Assembly (NCBI RefSeq): GCF_011043735.1
Contig: NZ_JAAKGV010000013.1
Span: forward strand, 136,066 to 200,065
From: Methylobacterium sp. DB0501
GTDB lineage: Bacteria; Pseudomonadota; Alphaproteobacteria; Rhizobiales; Beijerinckiaceae
Length of the DNA: 64,000 nucleotides
Direction: 5' to 3'
Positions 8,461 to 17,694 of the stretch are shown here, piece by piece. The position numbers were made by a program, and so were the translations under genes. Numbering within the stretch: position 1 is the stretch's first letter; every line of letters starts with the position of its first letter. The notes below the pieces were generated by a model that saw only the letters and a list, made by a program, of their open reading frames with translations, was not told the DNA's origin and did not search any database.

Positions 8461-9392
8461 ATAGCAACGCGCTTCGCACCGGCCTCGTCGTCCTCGGCAT
8501 CCTCGTCCTGGTGCTGATCTACGCCTCGGCCTTCACCGTGAGCCAGACCCAGCAGGCACTGGTCCTCCAGTTCGGCCGCGTGCGCACCGTGCTGAACCAG
8601 GCCGGCACCGACAAGCCCGGCCTCTACTTCAAGGTGCCGTTCTTCGAGAGCGTGGTGCTGTTCGACAAGCGCCTGCTCGACCTCGACCTGCCGGTGCAGA
8701 CCGTGCTCTCGGCCGACCGCCAGAACCTCGAGGTCGACGCCTTCGCCCGCTACAAGATCGTCGATCCGCTGCGCTTCTACCAGTCGGTGAACAACATCCA
8801 GGTCGCCAACCAGCGCCTGTCCAGCTTCACCAACGCGGCGATGCGCAACGTGCTCGCCAGCGCTTCGCGGGACGCTATCGTGCGCACCCAGCGCGAGGGC
8901 CTGATGAACCGCATCCAGGAGGAGGTGAACCGGCAGGCGAAGAATCTCGGCATCGAGATCGTCGACCTGCGCCTGACCCGCGTCGACCTGCCGGCGGCGA
9001 ACTCGCAAGCGGTCTACCAGCGGATGCGGACCGAGCGCGAGCGCGAGGCGGCGGACCTGCGCGCCAACGGCGCCCAGGTGGCGGCCACCATCCGGGCCAG
9101 GGCCGACCGCGACGTGACCGTGCTCCTGGCGGAAGCGAACCAGAAGGCCGACCAGCTCCGCGGCCAGGGCGAGGCGGACCGCAACCGCATCCTCGCCGAC
9201 GCCTTCGGGCAGGACCCGGACTTCTTCGCCTTCTACCGCTCGATGCAGGCCTACGAGAAGGGTCTGGTCGGGAACGACACGCGGCTGGTGATCAGCCCCG
9301 GCTCGGAGTTCTTCCGCTACTTCAACGATCCGCAAGGGCGGGCGCGCCCGGCCCCGGTTGCGCCGGCACCCGCGCCGGCGACCGGTCAGTAG
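8457..9392 (+). CDS. hflC: FtsH protease modulator HflC
   Basis: This 311-residue partner of HflK starts at the ATG that overlaps the hflK stop (ATGA). One N-terminal membrane helix (about residues 7-29) is followed by a band-7 domain (TVSQTQQALVLQFGRV, then VDLRLTRVDLPAANSQAVYQRM) and a coiled coil with QADQLRGQGEADRNRILA-type repeats. The C-terminal PAPVAPAPAPATGQ tail is low complexity. HflK-HflC assemble in the inner membrane with FtsH and influence membrane protein quality control. The degP-like gene downstream is also a protein-quality gene, but terminators lie between. Confidence 0.95.
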   Translation: MNSNALRTGLVVLGILVLVLIYASAFTVSQTQQALVLQFGRVRTVLNQAGTDKPGLYFKVPFFESVVLFDKRLLDLDLPVQTVLSADRQNLEVDAFARYKIVDPLRFYQSVNNIQVANQRLSSFTNAAMRNVLASASRDAIVRTQREGLMNRIQEEVNRQAKNLGIEIVDLRLTRVDLPAANSQAVYQRMRTEREREAADLRANGAQVAATIRARADRDVTVLLAEANQKADQLRGQGEADRNRILADAFGQDPDFFAFYRSMQAYEKGLVGNDTRLVISPGSEFFRYFNDPQGRARPAPVAPAPAPATGQ

Positions 9393-9400
9393 CCCCGTCC

Positions 9401-9487
9401 GGGCCCCGTGCGACCGGGTTGAGCCCGGCCGCACGGGGCCCGCGCGCCAGATTGACGAGACCCGAGCGCCCCGCCCCGGCGGGGCGC
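9401..9487 (+). terminator. tandem hairpin terminators after hflC
   Basis: Two strong stems follow the hflC stop at once. The first (9401-9441) has perfect 12-bp arms GGGCCCCGTGCG/CGCACGGGGCCC enclosing a second small stem. The other (9466-9487) has 9-bp arms GCGCCCCGC/GCGGGGCGC with a CCCG loop, followed by CTTGTTGT. Together they look like a Rho-independent end to the hflKC operon. Confidence 0.75.
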
Positions 9488-9592
9488 CTTGTTGTGACGG
9501 CGGACAGGCTGTCCGGCCGGTGCCGCGGAGACGAATAAGATGCGACCGCAGGGGGGAACAGGGATGGCGGCGATGACCGTCCGCTTGCGGCC

Positions 9593-9787
9593 GTGAAGGA
9601 TCTCGTCGCCGCCCTCGGCCTCGCGCTGGCCATCGAGGGTCTGCTCTGCGCCGCTTTCCCGGGGGCGATGCGCCGGGCGATGCAGGAGGCCGCGCAGAGC
9701 CCGATGGAGCGGATGCGCATCGTCGGCCTCCTCTCGGCCGCGGCCGGCGTCGTCGTCGTCGGCGTCGTGCGCCTGCTCCTCGCCTGA
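9593..9787 (+). CDS. DUF2065 (YjeT-type) small membrane protein
   Basis: This 64-residue protein with a GTG start has two hydrophobic segments: residues about 3-25 (LVAALGLALAIEGLLCAAFP) and 43-64 (IVGLLSAAAGVVVVGVVRLL). The pattern 'EGLLCAAFPGAMRR ... PMERMRIVGLLSAAAGVVVV' matches DUF2065/YjeT. That family is commonly encoded next to hflK-hflC and is of unknown function. It lies downstream of the hflKC terminators and upstream of the DegP-type gene on the same strand. Its conserved position near hflC suggests a role with the membrane protease system, but that is inference. Confidence 0.85.
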   Translation: MKDLVAALGLALAIEGLLCAAFPGAMRRAMQEAAQSPMERMRIVGLLSAAAGVVVVGVVRLLLA

Positions 9788-9931
9788 CGCCCGGGCCCGT
9801 ACTCTCCTGGGGCTTGAACCGGTCCGCCGGGAGACGATCTTAGGGGGGCTGTCCGGGCGCCGCGGCAGCTCTCGCTCCCGCCCGCCCGGTCACCTTGCTT
9901 AAAGACGCCCCTGCCGTACGAGGTTCACACG

Positions 9932-11443
9932 ATGGCCGCTTCCTCGCGCCGTAACCCCGCCTTCGCGAGACGGCGCCTGCCCGCCCTCGCGGGAGCGCTG
10001 CTCGCGCTCTCCGTCGGCACCGCGGCCCTGCCGAGCGTCGCCCTGGCCAAGGGGCCCGAATCGCTGGCCGACCTCGCCGATCAGGTGACGGATGCGGTGG
10101 TGAACATCTCGGCCTCCACCACCGTGGAGGCGCGCAGCCGCACACTGCCGCAGCTGCCGCCGGGCACCCCGTTCGAGGATCTGTTCGAAGAATTTTTCAA
10201 CCGCCGCGGCCAGGGCGGCGGCGGAGCCGAGAGCGCGCCGCGGGCGCCGCGCCGCTCGAACTCGCTCGGCTCCGGCTTCATCATCGATTCGTCGGGCATC
10301 GTGGTCACCAACAACCACGTCATCGGCGACGCCAACGACATCCAGGTGATCCTGCACGACGGCCGCAAGCTGAAGGCCGAGATCATCGGCAAGGATTCGA
10401 AGATCGATCTCGCGGTGCTGCGGGTGAAGCCCGATCCGGACCGGCCGCTGAAGGCGGTGCCGCTCGGCGATTCCGAGAAGATGCGGCCGGGCGACTGGGT
10501 GATCGCGATCGGCAACCCGTTCGGCCTCGGCGGCTCGGTCTCGGCCGGCATCGTCTCGGCCCGGGGCCGCAACATCGAGTCCGGCCCCTACGACAATTAC
10601 ATCCAGACCGACGCGGCCATCAACAAGGGCAATTCGGGCGGTCCGCTGTTCAACATGAACGGCGAGGTGATCGGCATCAACACGGCGATCCTGTCGCCGA
10701 CCGGCGGCTCGGTCGGTATCGGGTTTGCCGTCCCCACCGCCACCGCCGGCCCGGTGATCGACCAGCTGCGCCAGTTCGGCGAGGTGCGTCGCGGCTGGCT
10801 CGGCGTGCGGATCCAGAACGTCGACGACACCACGGCGGAAGCCCTCGGCCTCAAGGGTGGCGGCCGCGGCGCGCTGATCGCCGGCGTCGACGACAAGGGC
10901 CCGGCCCGGACCGCCGGCCTCGAGGTCGGCGACGTGATCACCAAGTTCAACGGCGTCGAGGTCAAGAGCTCGAGCGACCTGCCGCGCATCGTCGCCTCGA
11001 CCCCGGTCGGCAAGGTCGTGGACGTCACCACGATCCGCAAGGGCCAGGAGCAGACCAAGCAGGTCACCCTCGGGCGCCTCGAGGACAGCGACAAGCCGCA
11101 GCAGCAGGCGGCCCTCAACCGGCCGCAGCCGGAGGCCGACGTCACCCGTCAGGCGCTCGGCCTCAACCTCTCGGGCCTCTCCGACGAGTCGCGCAAGCGC
11201 TTCGGGGTGAAGGACAGCGTCAAGGGCGTGCTGGTCACGCGGGTCGACCCCAACTCCAATGCCGCCGACAAGCGCATCCAACCCGGCGACGTGATCGTCG
11301 AGGTGGGCCAGGAGGCGGTGAATTCGCCGGCCGACGTCACCCGCCGCATCGACCAGATCAAGAAGGACGGTCGCAAGTCGGCCCTGCTCCTCGTCGCCAA
11401 CAAGGAGGGCGAGGTGCGGTTCGTGGCGCTGAGCCTGGAGTAG
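9932..11443 (+). CDS. degP: Do family periplasmic serine endopeptidase (DegP/MucD type)
   Basis: This is a 503-residue periplasmic protease and chaperone for misfolded envelope proteins. A signal peptide ends near SVALA (residue 39). The trypsin-like triad is visible: His129 in VVTNNHVIG, Asp159 in SKIDLAVLRV and Ser235 in NKGNSGGPLFN. Two PDZ domains follow, at about residues 270-360 (RGWLGVRIQNVD...) and 400-495. The linker after the active site lacks the long Q-loop of E. coli DegP, so MucD/DegQ-like naming is equally fair. A perfect hairpin terminator follows directly. It probably acts in the same envelope-stress network as HflKC, but has its own promoter region of about 140 bp. Confidence 0.95.
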   Translation: MAASSRRNPAFARRRLPALAGALLALSVGTAALPSVALAKGPESLADLADQVTDAVVNISASTTVEARSRTLPQLPPGTPFEDLFEEFFNRRGQGGGGAESAPRAPRRSNSLGSGFIIDSSGIVVTNNHVIGDANDIQVILHDGRKLKAEIIGKDSKIDLAVLRVKPDPDRPLKAVPLGDSEKMRPGDWVIAIGNPFGLGGSVSAGIVSARGRNIESGPYDNYIQTDAAINKGNSGGPLFNMNGEVIGINTAILSPTGGSVGIGFAVPTATAGPVIDQLRQFGEVRRGWLGVRIQNVDDTTAEALGLKGGGRGALIAGVDDKGPARTAGLEVGDVITKFNGVEVKSSSDLPRIVASTPVGKVVDVTTIRKGQEQTKQVTLGRLEDSDKPQQQAALNRPQPEADVTRQALGLNLSGLSDESRKRFGVKDSVKGVLVTRVDPNSNAADKRIQPGDVIVEVGQEAVNSPADVTRRIDQIKKDGRKSALLLVANKEGEVRFVALSLE

Positions 11444-11492
11444 CGCATCCGCGTGGGACGGGCCCTGGCCCGGTCCCACGCGTCCCATCGGT

Positions 11493-11529
11493 GACACGGC
11501 TCCCGGAACTCGTTTCCGGGAGCCGTGTC
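11493..11529 (+). terminator. Rho-independent terminator after degP
   Basis: A perfect 16-bp stem GACACGGCTCCCGGAA / TTCCGGGAGCCGTGTC with a 5-base loop is followed by TATTTTAA. It ends the degP transcript just before the convergent Hint-domain gene. The reverse strand has no T-run after the stem, so it is mainly plus-strand. Confidence 0.9.
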
Positions 11530-11550
11530 TATTTTAAGCGGCGGCCATGG

Positions 11551-12573
11551 TCATGCGGCGGCCATGCCGAGATGTCCGTCCCAGGCGCAGTGAGCGGTCA
11601 GTTCGGCCTGGAACAACGCCGCTAGGCGCGCCCGCTCGGCCTCGACCACCGGCCCGTCCACGGCCACCGGCCGGCAGCGGGCGGTGAGACCCGGCACGAC
11701 GAAATCGGGGTTGTGCAGGGCGTGGTCGGAGCCTTCGGTGAAGAACGGCCGGTCGCCCCAGTCGAGGTAGCTCTCGGCGGGCAGGCCCTCGGCGAGTAGG
11801 ATGTCGTGGGCGTCGAGCTCGACGTGCCAGTAGGTGACCGACGCCGCCGGCTCGCGGGCGATGCCGGTGCCGTTGATCAGGCACATGATCGGCACGAGAT
11901 GGCCGCCCTCCCCGTCCGCTCCCGCCTCGACCAGAACCGGATGGCCGGGCGACAGGCGCAGGTCGCGGGCGGGCAGACCGGGGCCGAAGGCGTTCCGGCG
12001 GATGCGGATCGGCTGCTGGTCGTGGGGAAGAGAACGGTCTCCCGCGGCGAGGCGGCGATGACCGATCCAGGTGATCCGCCGCAGGGCGCCCGAGGCGGTG
12101 ACCGCCAGATCCCCGATCCGCAGGTCCTCGACGGCGACGTCGCCCCGCTCCGTGCGGATGCAGGTCCCGTCGGCGAAACAGACCGGCTGAGTCGTCGTCA
12201 CGGAATCGGTGTAGAAGTCGACCGTTCGCGCCGTCCCGTCACTGGCATAGAGCGTATCGCCCACCTGCCCCTGGACACCGAATCCGCGCCCCGTCCCGCT
12301 GAGATTGTATTGCGCGGCGCCGGCAGTGAAGGAGACCCCGTTCGGAGTCGCACTCCAGTCCGAGACGACGGTCAGTCCTCGCGCGAAGTACGGCTCCAGG
12401 TAAAGTCGATTTTCCGCACCCCGAAACGTCGACAATCCGAGGATCGACTGGCCGTCGATCGTCCCGCTGACACCGCTGATGACGCCGGTCTGATCGTCCA
12501 GGACGAAATTTCCTTGAGCGATCGGCGTGAAGTCTGGATTCTTATAACTGAAGCCAACGTTGATGTTAGGCAT
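11551..12573 (-). CDS. Hint-domain (Hint_2) protein, probably secreted
   Basis: This 340-residue protein has two parts. Residues 1 to about 128 are beta-rich and Gly/Asn/Thr-rich with no classical signal peptide (MPNINVGFSYKNPDFTPIAQ). From residue 131 comes a Hint (hedgehog/intein) fold: VCFADGTCIRT with the N-terminal Cys132, VAVEDLRIGDLAVT, LRLSPGHPVLV with His211, and a C-terminal HVELDAHDILLAEGLPAESY. This is the Hint_2 form found in many alphaproteobacterial repeat or secreted proteins. In that form the C-terminal Asn/His needed for splicing is lost and only N-terminal autocleavage or binding is possible. It follows tolB on the same strand but behind a hairpin terminator, so it is likely transcribed alone. 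The physiological role is unknown. Confidence 0.8.
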   Translation of the reverse strand: MPNINVGFSYKNPDFTPIAQGNFVLDDQTGVISGVSGTIDGQSILGLSTFRGAENRLYLEPYFARGLTVVSDWSATPNGVSFTAGAAQYNLSGTGRGFGVQGQVGDTLYASDGTARTVDFYTDSVTTTQPVCFADGTCIRTERGDVAVEDLRIGDLAVTASGALRRITWIGHRRLAAGDRSLPHDQQPIRIRRNAFGPGLPARDLRLSPGHPVLVEAGADGEGGHLVPIMCLINGTGIAREPAASVTYWHVELDAHDILLAEGLPAESYLDWGDRPFFTEGSDHALHNPDFVVPGLTARCRPVAVDGPVVEAERARLAALFQAELTAHCAWDGHLGMAAA

Positions 12574-12787
12574 GAAAAATCCCCCCCTCCGTTCGCATCA
12601 GATCGCCGAAAGCGGGCGCTTTCGTCTAGGGCGATTCGGCAACAGGAGAGACGTGACAAGACTAGATCAGGCTGGGAATGATAGTCCGCCAAGCGGACCT
12701 ACGACCTGAGATGCCGGCGTATCGACGTTGATCCGTCTCAAGTTTTCGATGCCAAGATGAAGACCCGGCGAGAACTCAAGAATGGAA

Positions 12788-12814
12788 CCAACGGTCGTTT
12801 TCAACGACCGTTGG
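12788..12814 (-). terminator. hairpin terminator after tolB
   Basis: A perfect 12-bp inverted repeat CCAACGGTCGTT / AACGACCGTTGG with a 3-base loop lies directly after the tolB stop in the minus direction. It is followed on that strand by TTCCATTCTTG. It separates the tol operon from the downstream Hint gene. Confidence 0.8.
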
Positions 12815-12823
12815 CATCACGCC

Positions 12824-14179
12824 TCACTTCTGCGCGTCGATCAGCGGCGACCAGGTCGGGTCGGACGCATAGGACGGGGTCGGAACGGGTTGCTCGACCT
12901 TGCCGGTGATGTCGACCATGTAGAGCTTGCCGCCGGCCTGGCCGCCGGGATCGCGGAAGAACATCACGTACTGGCCGTTCGGCGCCCAGGTCGGGCCCTC
13001 GTTGTGGAAGCCCTCGGTCAGCACCCGCTCGCCGGTGCCGTCGGGCTTCATGATGCAGATCGCGAAGGAGCCCTTCCGCTGGCGGGTGAAGGCGATGTAG
13101 TCGCCCCGCGGCGACCAGGCCGGCTGCGAGGCCGAGCCGTCGCCGAAGGTCAGGCGGCGCGGGTTCGAGCCGTCGGCGCCCATGACGTAGACCTGCTGCT
13201 GGCCGCCGCGATCGGATTCGAACACGATCTCGCGCCCGTCCGGCGAGAAGGACGGCGAGGTGTCGATGGCGTTGGCGTTGGTGATCCGGGTCTGGGCCTT
13301 GGAGGCGAGGTCCATCACGTAGATGCTGGCATTGCCGCCGTCCTGGTCGCTCATCACCAGGCGGCGCCCGTCCGGCGAGAAGCGCGGGCTGGTGCTCATC
13401 TCGGCATTGGTCGGGATCACCTGCCGGGCACCGGTCGACAGGTTGATCACCTGCACCCGCGGCTGCTGGCCGGTGACCTGCGCCATGTAGGTGATGTCCT
13501 GCGTCGAGGGCGAGTAGCGCGGCGCCACCACCGAGGCCTCGCCGCTGGTGAGGTAGCGCACGTTGGCGCCGTCCTGGTCCATGATGGCGAGGCGCTTGCG
13601 GCGGTGCTCCTTCGAGCCGGATTCGTCGACGAAGGCGACGCGGGTGTCGAAGAAGCCGCCGATGCCAGTGATGTTGGTGTAGACCGCGTCCGAGATCAGG
13701 TGGCCCATCCGGCGCGCATTGGCGCCGTCGCCGGCATATTGCTGACCGATCATCTGCTGGCCGGAGAGCACGTCCCAGAGCCGGAACTCGGCCTTCAGCC
13801 GGCCCGATCCGTCGCGAGTGACCCGGCCGGTGACCAGGCCCTGCACCCCGGTATCCTTCCAGGCGGAGAAATTCGGGGCCGCGTCGAAGTTCGGGTTCTC
13901 GGGGAAGCGGGCCTTCTCGACCGGCGTGAAGTAGCCCGAGCGCTTCAGGTTGCTGGTCACGATGCCCGACAGGGTCGGGCCGAGGCTCGGATCGCCCGAG
14001 AAGTCGGCGATGGCGATCGGCATCGGCTGGAAGGCGCCGCCGGGGCCGATGCGCAGGTTGAGCTGCGCCTGCGCGGGCGATGTCAGCCCCGAGACCAAGC
14101 CGGCGGCGAGGCACAACCACAGGAACGCGGCGAGCGCGGAACGCAATCGCGAGGGGGAATGCATGGAGAGGTCGTCCAT
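12824..14179 (-). CDS. tolB: Tol-Pal system periplasmic beta-propeller protein TolB
   Basis: This 451-residue periplasmic protein of the Tol-Pal complex maintains outer-membrane integrity and constriction at division. A signal peptide (SALAAFLWLCLAAGLVSGL) ends near AQAQ. An N-terminal TolB domain follows, then the repeated WD40-like blades (SFSPDGREIVFESDRGG, PAWSPRGDYIAFTRQRKG and similar). The ATG at 14179 gives 451 residues; MHSPS at 14164 is an alternative start and neither has a good ribosome site. It lies 31 bp after tolA and ends the ybgC-tolQRAB cluster. Pal and CpoB, usually next, are absent here. Confidence 0.96.
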   Translation of the reverse strand: MDDLSMHSPSRLRSALAAFLWLCLAAGLVSGLTSPAQAQLNLRIGPGGAFQPMPIAIADFSGDPSLGPTLSGIVTSNLKRSGYFTPVEKARFPENPNFDAAPNFSAWKDTGVQGLVTGRVTRDGSGRLKAEFRLWDVLSGQQMIGQQYAGDGANARRMGHLISDAVYTNITGIGGFFDTRVAFVDESGSKEHRRKRLAIMDQDGANVRYLTSGEASVVAPRYSPSTQDITYMAQVTGQQPRVQVINLSTGARQVIPTNAEMSTSPRFSPDGRRLVMSDQDGGNASIYVMDLASKAQTRITNANAIDTSPSFSPDGREIVFESDRGGQQQVYVMGADGSNPRRLTFGDGSASQPAWSPRGDYIAFTRQRKGSFAICIMKPDGTGERVLTEGFHNEGPTWAPNGQYVMFFRDPGGQAGGKLYMVDITGKVEQPVPTPSYASDPTWSPLIDAQK

Positions 14180-14210
14180 CGTGGGGTGAGGCAGGCGGCC
14201 GGGGGCTGTT

Positions 14211-15758
14211 TCAAGCCCGCGGCAGCTCGAACTCCGCGTTGATGATCCGCCAGTCGTTGTAGAACGGGGCGAACTGGGACGGGATGCGGAAGGGCGCGCA
14301 GCGCCGCACCGCCCGCACCGCGGCTTCGGCGATCGAGCGATCGACCGTGCTGCCGCCGGCGCGCAGGATGCGCGGATCGGTGGTGAGCGAGCCGTCGGGG
14401 TTCAGGCGGATGTCGAGCTGCGGCAGCACGATCCCCTGCGCGGCGCCGGGCGGCGCCGAGTAGCAGCGCTCGATCTGCTGCTGCAGCAGCCCGACCAGGG
14501 CGTCGCGCTGGCTCGGGTTGAGGCGCTGCGACGTGCCGCTGGCCGCCCCCAAAGCCGCGGTGCGCTGCACCTCGCGACCGGTGGCGCCGGTCGATTGCGA
14601 CGGGCCGTGCGCCGCCAGCATGTCGCGGATCGAGCCGGAATTGAACTTGGCGGCGAGCTCGGCCTGGTGCCGGGCCTTGGCCTCGGCAGCCGCCTTGGCC
14701 TTCGCCTCGGCCACGGCCTTGGCTTTCGCAGCCGCCTCAGCCTTCGCCTTGGCCTCCGCGGCGGCGTGAGCCTTGGCTTCGGCCTCCGCCTTGGCTTGCG
14801 CCTTCGCCTCGGCTTCGGCCTGGGCCTTCGCTTCCGCCTCGGCTTTGCGCGCTTCGGCTTCGGCCTTGGCCTCGGCGCGCGCCTTCGCCTCGGCCTTGGC
14901 CCTGGCGTCGGCGACCGCCTTGGCCTTCGCCTCGGCTTCCGCCTTGGCTTCCGCCTCTGCTTCCGCCTTGGCTTCTGCCTTTGCCTTCGCCTCGGCCTCC
15001 GCACGCGCCTTGGCCTCGGCGCGTGCCTTCGCGGCGGTTTTCTCGGCAGCGGCCTTCTCGGCCGCAGCCTTGGCCTCGGCCAGTTCCTCGCGCCGGATCG
15101 CCTCGGCTTCCGCCTTCTCGGCCGCAGCTTTCTCGGCGGTCGCCTTCGCGGCGGCAACGGCGGCCTTCTCGGCTGCGGCCCTGGCAGCCGCCTTGGCTGC
15201 TTCCTTGGCGGCTTCCTTGGCGGCTTCCTTCGCTGCTTCCTTGGCCTCGCGCTCGGCTTCCGCCTTGGCCTCGGCACGCGCCTCCGCCTCCGCCTTGGCC
15301 TTCGCGGCGGCGGCGGCCGCAGCGGCCTTCTCGGCATCGGCCTTCGCGGCGTCAGCCTTGGCGGCGTCGGGCCGGGCCGGCGGCATCGGCGCGGGCTCGG
15401 GCTGCTCGAGGGCCGGGCGCAGGGGCGGCGCCGGCATCTCCTCGGCGTTGGCGACCTTGATGTCGGGCGGGCGCGTCGGCGGCGTCGGCACGTTGGCCTT
15501 GGCCTCGCCGGGATCGTTCTCCTGCTGCTTGTCGGCGACCCGGTCGGCGCGCGGGCTCTTGGCCGGAGCCTCGCCGTCGCGCTGGCCCTTGGTCAGTTCC
15601 GAAAACTGGTTCTCGGTGATGACCTCGACCGGCACGCCCTCCTCGGCCTGCGGCAGCACGTGCGAGGCGGCGGCGAACAACGCCAGCCCGATCAGCACCA
15701 CGTGCGCGCCGGCCGAGACCCAGACGCCGGGCTCGGACCTGTCGAAGGGAAACGCCAC
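14211..15758 (-). CDS. tolA: cell envelope integrity protein TolA
   Basis: TolA links the inner-membrane TolQR motor to TolB/Pal. The 515-residue product has one membrane helix (about residues 12-32) and a Pro-rich stretch. A very long Ala/Lys/Glu helical rod of about 240 residues (roughly 130-370) follows, with AEAKAKAEAKAEAEAEAKA-type repeats. The C-terminal domain at about 410-515 contains LLQQQIERCYSAPPGAAQG and the Tol-type fold. The rod is longer than in E. coli TolA (421 residues). Its DNA is a GC-rich near-repeat of gcc/aag/gag codons, and long false frames appear on the opposite strand. The position between tolR and tolB is canonical. Confidence 0.95.
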   Translation of the reverse strand: MAFPFDRSEPGVWVSAGAHVVLIGLALFAAASHVLPQAEEGVPVEVITENQFSELTKGQRDGEAPAKSPRADRVADKQQENDPGEAKANVPTPPTRPPDIKVANAEEMPAPPLRPALEQPEPAPMPPARPDAAKADAAKADAEKAAAAAAAAKAKAEAEARAEAKAEAEREAKEAAKEAAKEAAKEAAKAAARAAAEKAAVAAAKATAEKAAAEKAEAEAIRREELAEAKAAAEKAAAEKTAAKARAEAKARAEAEAKAKAEAKAEAEAEAKAEAEAKAKAVADARAKAEAKARAEAKAEAEARKAEAEAKAQAEAEAKAQAKAEAEAKAHAAAEAKAKAEAAAKAKAVAEAKAKAAAEAKARHQAELAAKFNSGSIRDMLAAHGPSQSTGATGREVQRTAALGAASGTSQRLNPSQRDALVGLLQQQIERCYSAPPGAAQGIVLPQLDIRLNPDGSLTTDPRILRAGGSTVDRSIAEAAVRAVRRCAPFRIPSQFAPFYNDWRIINAEFELPRA

Positions 15759-15775
15759 CGGAGAACCCCGCCCTA

Positions 15776-16231
15776 CTAACGCTGGTCGGGCTCGGTCACG
15801 AGGGCGACCTTCTTGAAGCCGCCGCCCGTCACGATCGCCATCACCTGGGCGACGCGGCCGTAATCGACCCGCTTGTCGCCGCGCACGAAGACCCGCTCCT
15901 CGAACCCATCCTTGGCGGTGGCCGAGAGCTTGGCGACGATCGCGTCGTCGGAGAGCTCATCCTCGCCGAGGAAGACCTGGCCGGTCTGGCGGATCGAGAG
16001 GGTGACCGGCTTCGAATCCTGGTTGAGCGGGGCGGCCTTGGTCTGCGGCAGGTCGAGGGGCACGCCCACCGTCATCATCGGCGCGGCGACCATGAAGATG
16101 ATCAGGAGCACCAGCACGACGTCGATGAACGGCGTCATGTTGATCTCGTTGATCGCGCCGCCGCTCCGCCGGCCGCGCCGACGGCGCCCGCCGCCCTGTG
16201 CCGCTCCGGAGGCCATGCCCATCTGGCTCAA
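15776..16231 (-). CDS. tolR: Tol-Pal motor protein TolR (ExbD family)
   Basis: This 151-residue inner-membrane protein has a short Arg/Gly-rich cytoplasmic head and one membrane helix with NMTPFIDVVLVLLIIFMV. Asp37 in that helix is the residue thought to carry protons through the TolQR motor. The periplasmic ExbD/TolR domain ends in VALVTEPDQR. It begins 21 bp after tolQ and is followed by tolA after 17 bp. The start could also be Met4 or Met6 in MSQMGMASG; the first was kept. Confidence 0.96.
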   Translation of the reverse strand: MSQMGMASGAAQGGGRRRRGRRSGGAINEINMTPFIDVVLVLLIIFMVAAPMMTVGVPLDLPQTKAAPLNQDSKPVTLSIRQTGQVFLGEDELSDDAIVAKLSATAKDGFEERVFVRGDKRVDYGRVAQVMAIVTGGGFKKVALVTEPDQR

Positions 16232-16252
16232 TCCTTCTTCAAGGGTCGCGGG

Positions 16253-16969
<717 letters not shown>

Positions 16970-17155
16970 GCAGTCGTCCTCGCGTCCCGGGCCGTTCGAC
17001 GGCCCTCGGGCACTCCAACCGGGATCGGGGCTTTTCGTATCGTGTGTCGATCGCGCCCGAATCTGTCGAAAGTATGGGCCGAAGCTCCGGACCGGAGCGT
17101 TCCGCCGTCGCGAGTTAAGCCCCCGGCAGGGTTAAGGAATGGTGAGCATCCTCGC

Positions 17156-17572
17156 TCAACGTCGGGTGAGCGTGCGGCGCAGGGCCTCCGGCAGGCGCAC
17201 CGCCCGCCCCTCCCGCACGCAGGCCACCACCACCTCCGCCCGCACCAGGGTCTCGTCGCCGCGGCGGACCTCCTGGTCGAGATGCATCGAGGCGCCGCGC
17301 AACTCGCGGGTCGCGGTCAGCACCGTCAGCGCATCGTCCATGCGGGCGGGCTTGAGGTAGTCGAGGCTCATCCGCCGCACCACGAAGACCAGGCCGTCGG
17401 CCTCCCGGTGCAGGTCGGACTGGTCGCCGGCGAGCCCGCGCAGCAATTCCGTGCGCCCCCGCTCCATGAAGCGCAGGTAGCTCGCGTGGTAGACGAAGCC
17501 GGAGAAGTCCGTGTCCTCGTAGTAGACGCGCACCGGCAGGGCGTGGGCGTCCGGGGGCATGGTCTCGGTCAC
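17156..17572 (-). CDS. ybgC: Tol-Pal-associated acyl-CoA thioesterase YbgC
   Basis: This 138-residue hot-dog-fold thioesterase has the 4HBT/YbgC signature VYYEDTDFSGFVYHASYL followed by FMERGRTELLR. Asp22, the second Asp in EDTD, is the catalytic residue. YbgC acts on acyl-CoA or acyl-ACP and is genetically linked to tolQRAB in most Proteobacteria, as here; its role in envelope function is still debated. An imperfect inverted repeat lies upstream (17599-17669), between ybgC and the metallophosphatase gene on the same strand. Confidence 0.93.
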   Translation of the reverse strand: MTETMPPDAHALPVRVYYEDTDFSGFVYHASYLRFMERGRTELLRGLAGDQSDLHREADGLVFVVRRMSLDYLKPARMDDALTVLTATRELRGASMHLDQEVRRGDETLVRAEVVVACVREGRAVRLPEALRRTLTRR

Positions 17573-17598
17573 GCGGATTCCGTCCTCTCAGTCCACAA

Positions 17599-17669
17599 TA
17601 CACGACACGGCAGGTTGCGCGGTGCGGGAACGACGGCCGAGAGCATTGGGCAGCCTGCCGTATCGTGTA
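17599..17669. repeat. imperfect inverted repeat upstream of ybgC
   Basis: The arms TACACGACACGGCAGG (17599-17614) and CCTGCCGTATCGTGTA (17654-17669) are complementary with one mismatch over 16 bp, separated by about 39 bp. The structure sits in the gap between the ybgC start and the metallophosphatase stop. It could be a terminator without a T-run, an operator or a small mobile repeat. Confidence 0.55.
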
Positions 17670-17694
17670 CCGTGCTCTCGGTGAGGTGACCGTG

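Noticed and set aside
14595..15816. Plus-strand open frames in the tolA region and the repeated codons as a possible tandem-repeat array or CRISPR
   Set aside because: The repetition comes from the Ala/Lys/Glu coding of TolA. There are no regular spacers or direct repeats of fixed length.
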